NCBI GenBank assembly: GCA_018697195.1
Contig: CM031857.1
Span: 60,451,697-60,515,696 of the forward strand
DNA: 64,000 nucleotides
Reading direction: 5' to 3'
DNA from: Certhia americana
Lineage: Eukaryota; Chordata; Aves; Passeriformes; Certhiidae
Below are positions 1 through 10,444 of this stretch, in pieces. The first letter of the stretch is position 1, and every line of letters begins with the position of its first letter. The notes beneath the pieces are model-generated. The model did not search any database. It saw nothing but the letters and a program-made list of their open reading frames with translations, and was not told where the DNA came from. The translations under genes were made by a program, and so were the position numbers.

Positions 1-3000
1 TTTGCATTTAGCACATGTAACAATTATATCTTTATAACCAAAACTAAAATAATACCAACTGAGGTATTCAGGCTTTGTATTAGTTTGCAATTTGCAAATT
101 CTAGTAGCTTCCATGAAAGAAAATGCTAGCAGTACCTTGCTTGCCAAAGTTTGATTTGGCAAGATTATGTTTGCACTTTCTATATTTCTCTGATACTTTC
201 TCCTCTCAAGAAGGCACATTGTTTTAAGTCATTTTGTTATTTGTATGTGAATTACTTGGTCTGGATACTTAGTAGGCAAATATTCTCATACCTTGATGGA
301 GTAGTTCTGGTAGTGTCAACCTCAACTATTTACAGCTGAACCTATTGCCAAAGCTTCTGGATTTTAGCTTTGAAATCATCAGGCAAAAAACCCCCAAAAA
401 ACATACAGACTGTTCCTTGCATCTCCCAAAAAGTCCCCTCAAACAAGTAATAGCTGGCCAGCCTTCAGCTGGCATGGGATCTTTCCAGATTTTTAGTCCA
501 ACCTTAAATGTAGTTGTAAATATAATTTTTGTGGTTTATGCAATCTTTTTTTATTCCTTGGTTGTTATCTTTACTGAGATTGTTGGATCTACAAAACTGT
601 GAGTAGAGGAAACAGGGTATTTTAGAAAATAGTTTGTTTGCAATGTTATAACTGAAAAGTAGTAAAATTTTGAGAAGAGCATTGTTATCCAGGAAAAAAA
701 CACAAACAGCAAATAAGAAACAACCCACCCTACCATGATATGGACAACAGAGAATGTGATATACTAATTTGTTTGATGGAAAAGTATAGATTGCGTTCTA
801 GGATTGCTTTGGCACTCGGCATTTCACTAAGCCACCTGCCAGGTTAAGCCACTCTAATCATGTAACCATGGCAATATTGCTGGCGTCAGCATGAAGAACT
901 GATTTGTGCAGCCAGTAAGGGCTGAGCACCTTAACACACTAACTGGAGCTGTTAGGAACTGTTTGGAAATAAATATGTAAAATAGGAATAAAAGGTTCTT
1001 TTAGATTGTTTAGTGTTTTGCTTCAGGCAATATTTGTTAACAGCAGGCCACCCTGTTTATCAGGCTAAGAGAACATGGTTGTGAGCACTGAAATAGATAA
1101 CCTACTGCTGGTAAATAACTGCTGGTTGATTCTCCTCTACTGCTTTGCTTTTTGTGCTTTGATGGGAAACAACTGTTTCATTTTTAGCAGGAAGTTTTAG
1201 CTCATGCTTGTACTCTGCTGAGGTAAACTGAAAACTTACAGCACTAATTTCAGAAAATCTGAAAATAAGGGAAACCCAACAAAATTTGAAAGTTTTAATT
1301 AGGTTCTATAAAAATGGTCAGAGAGTTGGTCAAAGCATTGCTACCATATATTATACCTCTTCTTCCTATCCCTTAGTTGTTTTCCAAATGCTTTTCCCAC
1401 ACACACACACATTTCCTGTCCCTCTCACATTTGCCTTTCATATGCCCCTCAGTTATGTGTTTTCCTCACACCTTTAATTTGCAGCTACACTGCTCCATAA
1501 GTAAAGGGTTTGGGGTTTTTTTGCCAGAGAGACAATGATCTGATGATATATTGTCTCCAGCATCAGTGCTGACTTAATTAATTTCTACCCCAATGTCAAC
1601 AAGGTGCAGGGCTGTAATATGAATCAGACCAGAAAAGGGATCCACTTCAAAGTAAAAACTTCAGCATCCCTTCTCTGCCATTTCCCTTTTTTCAGTCAGG
1701 TGCCTGGTTCACACAGCAGCCCCATAAGCATAAGCATCTGTAAACATAATTAAAGGCATTCCTCAGTGAATTTTATAGAGGGTGGAACAGAGTACTTATT
1801 ATTTCTGATTTTGTGGCCAGATGAGGGAAAAAGATAAACTCATAAAATCTGTATTCACTCTGCAAGCCAAAAGCCTCATTTGCATGAGAAGAAAAAGGGA
1901 GTTCATAGTGACCTCTTCATACATTTTTATGCTATATTTACTTTTGTTTGCTTACTAGCAGCATTAATTGACGTATTATTTTCATGATAAATTATTTTCA
2001 TTCACAGCATTTTATTATACTTGTCTGAATCGCAGTTGACACTGGCAGCCCAAACTGTTGCTCTATGCAGTGGCCCAATTTTTCTTTATTCTCTCAATTT
2101 TTCATGGTCTTTCTCCACAACTTTTTCTTCTAATCTCTCATTCCTCCATTTTTTCCCCTTTTGGTAATTTTTCATGGTGAGTGCCAGTTGTCAGTGGTTC
2201 ACTAATTTGCCAAACAGCACTATGCTTTCTGGAGTATATTGGTGTCCCCCAGACTGGCAACTGTTGGACTCTGTACAGGACAGTTGCTGCATTAACACAT
2301 ATATTCACTTTTGTATTAAATCACAATGTTTTGTAGACTGTGAAAAAAGTGAAATTATGATTTTGTATTGGAATAAAGGAATGAAAACTTTTAATACAAC
2401 TGTGGCAAATAGGAGCCCACTTAAATATGTGGGGCTAATGATGCCTTAAGTTTTAGATTTTATATCTTTTAGATGCCTCGGGAAGGCATCACTGTGAATC
2501 TTTTTTAGTCCCTGAAGCTCTTCACTTTGCTCTTATGGCCCTGTTGCTGTATGGACTCCATTTGAAACGTCTTAGCTAGTCAGGATAAATACCCAAGCCA
2601 GGGAAGTTCCAAGTGTACTGTTGCAAATATGGAGAAATCGCACGTGGCTCTACCATTTCTGTTACTTTTCATCTTTCTTCTTTGAGAACTGAAAAATTTA
2701 ATCAAAAAGTTAGTTGAAACATAGTTGGAAAAAGAATATGCTGCTTTTAATAGCTTAAAATATGTAAGGCTGCCTTAAGAATGATTCTGTAATTTCGTAA
2801 TTCCCTTCATAATACTGCAGTTACTCAGAAAATAGGGCCCAGTTCTCTCTTGAAAGAAGATTTAAAACCTACCATGAAGATCAGATGACTCACATTCTTT
2901 TGGTTTGCTATGTTTTGCTAATAGGCAGGAAAGAAGGAGCACAAAGGACAGAACAACTAAAATCAACAGAGACAGAAGAGATACATAAATAAAAGCAGAA

Positions 3001-3775
3001 TTAGAAAAGAAAGAAACTGAATCACTCATAAGTGAAGGTCAGCAAACAGCATGCTCAGTTATTGCACTTGATTGTTAGAAGCATTGATTTTGCTGCATCT
3101 TGAAAGTTCTTAAGAAATTGAGTTATTTTTCTAAACTGTTCTGCTTTGGGCCTGCAGGTCACAGGGGAAGAGCAGTGGTAGGCAAAAGCTGCCACATCTG
3201 AATAGGAAAGATACCTAACACAGTACATTTTCACTGCCAGGAAATAACAAAGAAGCATCCTTGCCTCTTTAGTGGGTATTAAATCATGGATAGAAAGTCA
3301 ACTGCTTATCTGGAACCTGGCATAGATTTCCAATAACTCGCTTTTCCTCAAACACAAACATAGAACAGCACTAGAAGAAAACCACAGAGTGAATCTTTTA
3401 TAATCCAAACATATTTTTTTAGATTTCCATGAGAAAACAGCACTTATTTATTCAGACTTTTTCTTTCACCTTGCAATTAAGTCAAGTGCTGACACAAATT
3501 ACTGAGTCATTTATGCCCCAAACTTTGGGGCATGTTCAACAGAGATGATGCCTTCTAGTATTGTGGATATATAAAATAAAACCTTTATGACTTTTAATAG
3601 TAATAATAGCAAACCCAATATACAGAATTCCTACACAGTCACATACACATGGTTTATAGGTAATAGGCAGTGTATGTAATAGGTGGTCACTGTAGTCACT
3701 GTTTTGCTGAGCAGCTGTGCTCTCCAATCTAATCTATGTTTATAGTTGTGAACATATTCTGTTCCTGTACTATGC
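1..3775. other. Upstream intergenic sequence, no gene seen
   Basis: AT-rich unique-looking sequence. The short ORFs (up to 91 codons) show no domain, splice context or conserved peptide. Only a short CA microsatellite at 1398-1411 stands out. In other vertebrates DIAPH3 lies upstream of TDRD3 in opposite orientation, but I recognise no DIAPH3 exon on either strand here. Confidence 0.7.
1398..1411. repeat. (CA)n microsatellite
   Basis: Seven CA dinucleotide units following a short pyrimidine run. Confidence 0.9.
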
Positions 3776-5335
3776 AGGATGATGGTGCCTGTGCCTGTGT
3801 GGCTCTGACAGGCTGATCTACAGGCTTCCATTACCTTGGTTTTTGGGGTGTTGTTGTCCTACCCTAGAGACTCTATTCTTAGTTTTAACAGGGATGTCCA
3901 TGTGACTGGACAGGCAAACCTACAATGTTCCATCCATCCCCACCCTGCAGGTTCTTTACATCCCACTGAAAGCTCCCTGACACTGTGTGAGGTGTCCTCT
4001 TGCATGGCACATACTCCACAAGGCCCTTAGCCTCCAATATAAAAGTGCTGTACCTAACTTGTCTGCTCATATATAGGCCACAATTTCTCAGCATGCAGCC
4101 ACCCCTCTATGAGCAGCTCTGCCCAGAAGTGCTCAAAAGTATTGACCTTAATTTTACTGAGACAAGCTTTCAACTTCAAAGTTGGGGAAGCATGAGGGAA
4201 GAAGAAGCCTGCAGAGAAGACCAGGCATTCCCTACCTGCTCTCCTCTTATTTGAGGGCACTGTTCTGACCTGTACACTGAGGCACTGTATGGCCAGCAGC
4301 TGATCTCCAGCAGCATCTCCACTGGCACTGGGCTTTGTTCAGTTGCATCATGTGTACTGATTTCAGACACCAGGTAACAGCCAATGGGCACTAACTTCTC
4401 CCTGTAACACCACATTCATGGCTCTGGGATAGGAGGTCTCAGGAAGAACCAAGGGTTGCCCCACTAGAGAAGGAACACAGGAGGGCACAGTCCCCCAGTA
4501 CCTGAGCAGGTGCCACACTGGGGAGCTGTGTGAGGCAGTATTCAAGGGTACCAGACATGTCTGCACTGATGAAGCAGGCGTGAGGTCAAATCAGCAAGGC
4601 ACATGGACAAGCACAAGCAGACCTAAGACAAGTCTCAGGGATGGAAGCCTGAGCTGCAATGCAGCTCCCAAGCAAAGAGCAGGAGGTCCCCATGAGGCTT
4701 CCCATAGCTCCTCCTCACACAGGTCTGCCCCCAGCACCCTGATCCAAGGCTACAGCTGCACCATATCAGAGCTGCAATGGAGGATGGGCAACCAAGCCCC
4801 AAGGAGCGGGGAAGAGGCTGCAGAGATTCTTGGTGCACTCAAAGCCCTGACAACAACATGCTTATTTCCAGATTTTCATCCAGTCCAGAAGGTACCAGTC
4901 TCTTAAAAGTAATCTTGTTAGAGACAAGGCACAGCTGTTCAGGGCTGGGATGTTTACTGCAGCCCAGTAAAGTCTGCAAAGCCATATGCTGTTTGATCCT
5001 CTGCTCCCTGGCTATTTACCAAGTCAGCATCCAGAGGCGCAATAGGTTGAGCTGTGCCAGAATGGCTGACAAACACCAGCCCTCCTGCTGGCCCACGAGG
5101 GGCCCTGAAAGCATCATAATTATATGGAATTACATTCTGCAGTACTTAGTGATCCATCGCACCCTAGTGATCGTTGCAGTGGTTCATCTGCACTTTCAGG
5201 TCGGAACTGCTGAGATTTTGATTAGCAGCCATGCACAGAGCAGACAACAGCACCATTGTGCCATGTATAAATACCCCCATCCTGACAGCCACAGTGCCTC
5301 GCTGAGTGTGATGCTGTCATTTTGACTGACATAAT
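3776..5335. other. GC-richer intergenic block, unassigned
   Basis: Base composition is clearly less AT-rich than on either side, and many frames stay open, including a 182-codon frame at 4777-5325 (+). That frame shows no domain or family signature I recognise, and several other frames in the block are also open, as expected from local composition. No CR1 or LTR word was recognised. It may be an old decayed repeat, a non-coding RNA exon or regulatory sequence. Confidence 0.4.
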
Positions 5336-8300
5336 GCCAGTGTGAACTATACCTTCAAGATGCCCATGGCCTGACATACACTTAGTGATTTGCAGAAGTG
5401 GGGAGTGTGGTCAAACTGAAGGGTTCCAGAAGAGGACAGTCAGGTGACAAAATCAATTAGAGCAGCCTGACAAAAATGTTAGCCTTGGCCTTTAGTGGAA
5501 ATTATCTCTCCTTGAAACACCACCTTAACTACAGTCTGTGACTATAGGTGGTGGTATTATGTCCAAGACTTCATAATCCCTTAGCACTCCTATGTAGGAT
5601 ATGTACTTGCCGTTTGTCTTTCATCCTGCTCCTTTCCAAGCCTCTCCCCTTCCTCTCCCCCATGAAGAAAATTTTCACTTCTGTAATTTTCCTTTCTTCT
5701 CTTTAGTCTGTGAAAAGGCAATCCCTTCTCCAGTTGCCATATAAGAAAGACTGAGTGCTGAATACTGTCCTTCTCTTTCAGATAAAACATACACAATATT
5801 TTGGCTGACATGTAACAATACATGTAGAAAAGCTAATCCTTCTGAGTGCAGACAAATCAGTTCAGGACCCAGTCCATCACAGGACTTGAAGAGAGGCTGC
5901 AGCATACTCCTAGAAATACAATGACCAGAAGGAAAGACCCTTTACATTTAGTGCTTAGTAACTTTCAGCTATGGAACCAGGATTAGGATCATTTGCTTTT
6001 ATGTTCAGTAAGCAGACCTGTTCCCTTCAGATAACATAACAAATAAAGTGTATTCTATGGAAGACAAAATAAAAATTGAGACCAAAACAGCATTTCTGCT
6101 GTTGTGGGGAGCTCCTATTGGACCTGGTGTTCAGGGTCTTCATCCCACTGTTGCTGCTTTCAGCACATCAGGTTGGAGTGAACCATGCCATAACTCACAA
6201 TGAGTGTTACAGGTTTCTGGAAAGTGTGGCCAAAAGTTTTGTGAACCTACTGCTAACTAAGAGGACTGGGCCTGGAACTGGCAGGAGATGAAGGGAGTAA
6301 GGAAGAATCAATCCAGTGAATCCAGGAGCTTGCAGGGCTGCTTCAAAAACTGGCCCTTGCTGTCTTGTACTGTGTGCCAGTTCTGTCTGTTAGAGCTCCA
6401 TCTCACCAGAGGTGCTTGAGTAGACCAACCCTGTCAGGTTTTTCAAAGTACAGAACATTGTAAAATAACCTCTTTGGCATAGATTAAGTTATCCCAGGGC
6501 TTGTGCACAGCAGCCAAACAGAACTGCATTTTAGGTGGTTTGGACAGAAGAAGTTCATGTGAATTTTGTGGACAGTGATGCACTGATTCATCTGGAGCAA
6601 CAAGCATTTTTCAGAGAAAGCTCTGGAGGCACAGAGCTCTTTACAGGCATGCTGGGCTTTAGGTCAGTCCCTGGACAGCCCCAGGTACTCTGGTGCTCAT
6701 TACCTTCAGCAATGTCATGTATTGTAAAGGTGATGGATATAGAGAATATGCTCTAAGAATGTTTTATCACAAACAGTTGGCACACAGGACCTTATCTGAG
6801 GGTTTCTGACTGCCTGGCAGGCACTGCATCACCTTCTGCTTAACAGTGGAACTAATTGTTCACCTCAATGCAGCACAGCCAACAGCAGCTACAAACTGCA
6901 AAGCTCAGACAGTGCCCTCTGTGAGCAGAAATACACCCACTAATGGGGACTTCTGCACAAAAGGAGGCACATGTGAATATATATACACACACATCTCAGC
7001 TTGCATATAATGAATTTGTTAGAGGAGATGCCTGCAGACCTTTAAGGACAGCACCTACATTTTCTTAATAATAGATGGTGTTTAATGACATGAGGTGCAA
7101 CATCTAGCCCTATGCTGGCATAAACTGCTGGTATAATTACCTGGTGATTTCAATGAGCATTTAAGTAAGCAAAACCCTCCATGTCTTAAACTAACACGAG
7201 GCTATGCATGAAGTCTGTAATTCTCATTATCTTCTCCCAGGTCATAATCCATCCCTTACTAATTGGTTCTATAGGCATGCCATTTTGAGTTACAATGTTT
7301 ACAACCTTTTCTTGATAATGTGCAGACAGGTCAGACTCCAAATGCAAGGTGTTTTTATTCCCATTTCTTTTGCACAGTAAATTCTGAACTGGAACCACAC
7401 TTCCACCTATCTGCTAGTGCTTTTCCATGTCAGTGGCTGCTACTGCTGCAACACAGGTGTGACTTGGCCACTGACATTTTCAGTGAGACTCTTCTGCATT
7501 ATGGTAACTCCTCATCACTAATTCAACAGTTTCTTTACTACAGACATACAATAGGTCTGTTTCAAGGCTCTTGGGTTAGTTGGGCTCTTGACATTATTCC
7601 TTTGGCAGTCCACGTTCACCTGGAGCCTTGTCATGACTTAGGACTGTACAACCTCTGAAAATCCATTTTCCCAATTAATAATGCTAATTTTTTGTTGTTG
7701 TTTAATGACCACCACAAGAATCAACACTTTCTTATGGCTATTTTCATTATTTTGAGATTTTGTTGGCAGAAATCACATCAATCTTCCATTTTTAAGCTGC
7801 CTTTTTTTTTTTTTTTTTAATTTTTTTATGTTTATGTTAAAGCTTATGACCAGGAAAGCTTCAAGGATATGTACAGCATTACACATTGTTTAGTTGAACT
7901 TGAATAATATAAGTCTTGTTTCCTTCATCTGTGTCAAGCTTTTTAATAATTATCAACTTAAAGATATAGGTGTCTTCTTGAAAACAGCAGCCACACAGGA
8001 CACCAGACCTACTTGTTACAAATCTTTGTCCTAGAGTACATAAGCTATAGACACAAAAGAAAATACCATGAATGAGCAGCACAGATTATTGTGTGCAAAA
8101 ATCCTGAGTGATTTCTACTCAGTATAGCAAAGAGATGTTTTCAGGTGAATCAAAATAACCAACCAACAAAAAAAAAAAAAAAAAGCCAAAGCAAAAAACC
8201 CAACCCCCAACAAAAGAAACACCAACAAAAAATGCCCTCAATGAAAGCAAAATTGTAAGCTTTGACTTTAAGATGCTGCATAAAAAATGAAATATTTTAA

Positions 8301-8859
8301 GGATGAAAATGAAGAAAAGTCCATTTTTAATAGACAGACATGGGAGGCAGACAAGTTTCAAAACCTCAGTGCTGAAAAAAACCTTTTGGCATTGATGGGT
8401 TATAGAAGTACAGAAGTAGCTGGACATGATGCACTAATGCAAATGGTCAGTGTTTTCTGCAGAGCAGCTGACCTCACCTGCAAGCAGAAACCCTGAGTGC
8501 CAAGGCCTTGGCAGGCTTTTTCTTAAATCTTGATCTGCTCACGTTCACTTTCTGGCTGTTTCTGTGAATGCTGGAACATGGAGGAAACAGAGAGGCAGTG
8601 CTCCCAGCTTGACCATCATTGGCACCTGAGGGCACTGGGCACTTGTAACAGTAATAATGAAACAGTGCTATTCTGTTAAAGTATAATTCCCTTTAAAAAG
8701 GCAGATGCAAAAACCCCGAAACATTCATATCAGCACCCAGCATTTTAGGGCAAATCATTAAAGAAAAGAGCCCAAACAAGAAACTGCCAAACATAAAAGA
8801 AACACAGGAACGTTCTTTCACACAGACTCATTTAACTTTGGGAAAGTCCATTAACAATG
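5336..8859. other. Upstream intergenic sequence, nothing recognised
   Basis: AT-rich sequence with a 17-base T run at 7802-7818 and a 17-base A run at 8168-8184 that merges into an A/C-rich stretch. No exon, RNA gene or repeat family identified. Confidence 0.65.
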
Positions 8860-9078
8860 AGCTCAACCATTTACCAAGCACTGCAAAGTCTACCACTAAA
8901 CCATGCCCTTAAGCACCATATTTCAGCTCTTCTGAATACTTGTGGGGACAGTGATTCCACCACTTCCCTGAGCAGCCTGTTCCAGTGCTTCATCCTTCCT
9001 GTGAAGTTTTTCCTGATATCCCATCTAAACCTCCTGTGGCACAACTTGAGGCCGTTTCCTGGCCATTTGCACTCGTCC
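8860..9078 (-). mobile_element. CR1 LINE fragment (3' part), left of the LTR insertion
   Basis: Recognisable reverse complement of the CR1 3' region: ccaccacttccctgagcagc, then cctgttccagtgcttc, then cctgatatcccatctaaacc, then acaacttgaggccgtttcct. The element resumes in phase at 9604 after the LTR. Confidence 0.85.
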
Positions 9079-9603
9079 TGTAAAACATGTGTACGTGATT
9101 CGTGTTTGATAAATGTCAGCTCTGTTGAGGAGAGATTTACAAGACAGCTAGAGTTACAATAGATAAGTCAGCTGCAATGATAATAAATAGAGAGAAGATG
9201 GAACAGGACGTGATTATTTGTATAAGATTAGCTGCTTTTTCTATTTTTTTTTTTCCTTGCTTGATGCTTTAGTAAAGTAAGCTTGTGCTGAAGGAGAGTG
9301 GAATGCAAGGTCACTGAAGAAGATAAGCCCCTTCCATCCAGCGACCCCCAAAAGGGGGAAGACCCCTTAGCAACAGCACAGAGTCTGTGCAGTACAATCT
9401 TGAAGACGAAAAACTGAAGAAACAAAACTGGGAAGGAACGGAAGGGAAACGAGACCTGTGACAGTATAAAACCAGGACAAACTACGAATGCAATTGACGA
9501 GCCGTCGGTAGAGCAAAGACTTCCCGGCAGCCCAGCGCTGCTTGCTTGCCATTCTCAGTAAAATTTATTAATTATTATAAATTTGCTCTAATCACTTATA
9601 ACA
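9079..9603 (+). mobile_element. Solo LTR of an endogenous retrovirus, inserted in a CR1
   Basis: About 525 bp beginning TGTAAAACATGTG and ending CTTATAACA (TG...CA termini), splitting one CR1 fragment into 8860-9078 and 9604-9775. The flanking bases gtcc (9075-9078) and ctcc (9604-9607) look like a 4-bp target duplication with one mismatch. A TATA box (tataaaa, 9465-9471) lies about 135 bp before the 3' end, as expected for a U3/R/U5 layout on the + strand. Many CpGs are intact, so the copy is not very old or has been protected from CpG decay. No internal viral region is present, so it is a solo LTR. The exact family was not determined. Confidence 0.75.
9465..9471 (+). promoter_or_regulatory. 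TATA box of the solo LTR
   Basis: A tataaaa motif preceded by gtgacag, placed in the last quarter of the LTR. It points toward TDRD3, whose start codon is about 750 bp downstream. Promoter activity is inference. Confidence 0.55.
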
Positions 9604-9775
9604 CTCCCATTTGTTACTTGGTAGAAGAGGCTGACCCCACCTGGCTACGAGCTCCTTTTCAGGGAGCTGTCAAGAGCGGGAAGGTTCTTCCTGAGCCTCC
9701 CCTTCTGCAGGCTAAACAGCCCCAGCTCCCACAGCTGCTCCCCATGCCACGCCCGCTCCAGACCCTTCTAAAACC
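9604..9775 (-). mobile_element. CR1 LINE fragment, right of the LTR insertion
   Basis: Continues the CR1 of 8860-9078: tttgttacttggtagaagag, then ccacctggctac, then ctgagcctccccttctgcag, then gctaaacagccccagctccc and gctccagacccttc. The same strand and consecutive consensus order show one element cut by the LTR. Confidence 0.85.
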
Positions 9776-10041
9776 CTTCCCTCACCCGCAATACGCGTTT
9801 TGAGGGCACGGAGGAGGGCCTTTTCCAGAACAACGCTACCGTCAATAACATTATTTACAGACGAAACGCTTTGAAACAAACCCTTCCCGACACTACACGG
9901 CGGCAGGTCCCGAGCCGCAGCAGCAGGGCTGGCGCTCCTCACCGCGCTGCCCTCACTCCTTCCCTTCCCCGCCATGGCGGCGGCAGCTTCCAGCCAGCCG
10001 CCGGTCGCGGGCTTTGTTCGTATCTGCCTGCGCCGCCTCCG

Positions 10042-10092
10042 CCCCTTCCTTCCTCCTTCCTTCCCTCCCTCCCCCCTTCCCTCCCTCCCCCT
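10042..10092. repeat. Homopyrimidine (C/T) tract in the promoter
   Basis: Fifty-one consecutive C or T bases built from ccttcc and cctccc-like blocks, about 130-180 bp before the TDRD3 start codon. Such polypurine/polypyrimidine tracts can form triplex or other non-B DNA. It is low-complexity sequence and may lie in the 5' UTR. Confidence 0.95.
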
Positions 10093-10224
10093 GGCCGGCC
10101 CGAGCGCCCGGAGAGGCCCGTGGGGCGGGGGAACGAGCGGGCCCCGCGTCCCTGCTCCCCCTCCGAGCGAGTGCCGGGGCTCCCCGCAGTGCCCGCCGGC
10201 CCCGAGTGCTGCGGGGGAGGCGCC

Positions 10225-10265
10225 ATGGCCGACCGGGCTCGGGCGGCGCTCTCCGAGTCGGGCTG
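10225..10265 (+). CDS. TDRD3: TDRD3 coding exon 1 (residues 1-14)
   Basis: First coding exon of Tudor domain-containing protein 3, a scaffold that holds topoisomerase TOP3B and FMRP-family partners and reads asymmetric dimethyl-arginine through a C-terminal Tudor domain (known for the family). The exon encodes MADRARAALSESG plus the first two bases of a Trp codon, then meets a consensus GTAAGT donor at 10266. The Trp is completed by the first base of exon 2, giving SGW followed by [10 protein letters not shown], the conserved start of vertebrate TDRD3 (human begins MAQVAGAALSQAGW from memory). The start ATG has G at -3 and G at +4, a strong Kozak context, and sits inside a CpG island. The frame stays open upstream to at least 9871 but without another ATG, so this start is preferred. 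The 5' UTR limit and TSS cannot be placed from sequence. Confidence 0.95.
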
Positions 10266-10335
10266 GTAAGTGGGGCCGAGCTCGGCCGCCCCGCCGCCTC
10301 CGCCTCCGGGGGGGCTCCGAGCGGCGTGGCGGGGC

Positions 10336-10444
10336 GGGCAGTGCCCCGTGTTTGAGGCGTGCGGGGCGGGNNNNNNNNNNGGGCAGTGCCCCGTGTTTGA
10401 GGCGTGCGGGGCGGGCAGTGCCCCGTGTTTGAGGCGTGCGGGGC
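10336..10444 (+). repeat. 32-bp GC-rich minisatellite interrupted by an assembly gap
   Basis: Three identical 32-bp copies (10336-10367, 10381-10412, 10413-10444), each beginning gggcagtgccccgtg and ending gcggggc. Between the first and second copies are three bases of a further unit (10368-10370) followed by ten Ns at 10371-10380, a placeholder for an unresolved gap. The true array is probably longer, because perfect tandem copies flank the gap on both sides. It starts about 70 bases after the exon 1 donor, so it lies in intron 1. Confidence 0.93.
10371..10380. other. Assembly gap (10 N)
   Basis: Ten consecutive Ns, the only ambiguous bases in the window, inside the 32-bp tandem repeat. Ten is likely a nominal size; the real missing length is unknown. 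Confidence 0.98.

Larger units (their letters stand above)
9974..10265 (+). other. Candidate overlapping upstream ORF, exon 1 portion
   Basis: An ATG at 9974 sits in gccATGG context (G at -3 and +4), in a different frame from TDRD3. In spliced mRNA it would read 97 codons in exon 1, cross into exon 2 and stop at a TAA eleven codons later, about 108 codons in all, overlapping the TDRD3 start. It begins MAAAASSQPP and shows no recognisable domain. It matters only if transcription starts upstream of 9974, for example from the LTR; otherwise it is not in the mRNA. Confidence 0.35.

Noticed and set aside
4777..5325. 182-codon frame as a protein gene
   Set aside because: No domain, no splice logic, other frames also open; kept only as an unassigned block.
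1..8859. Exons of DIAPH3 or another neighbour upstream of TDRD3
   Set aside because: Read both strands for formin-type or other known peptides and splice pairs; none recognised.
9871..10224. In-frame N-terminal extension of TDRD3 (open frame from 9871 to the ATG)
   Set aside because: No ATG occurs in this stretch, so it would need a non-AUG start; the composition is GC-rich, which keeps frames open by chance, and the peptide is proline-rich with no conserved motif.
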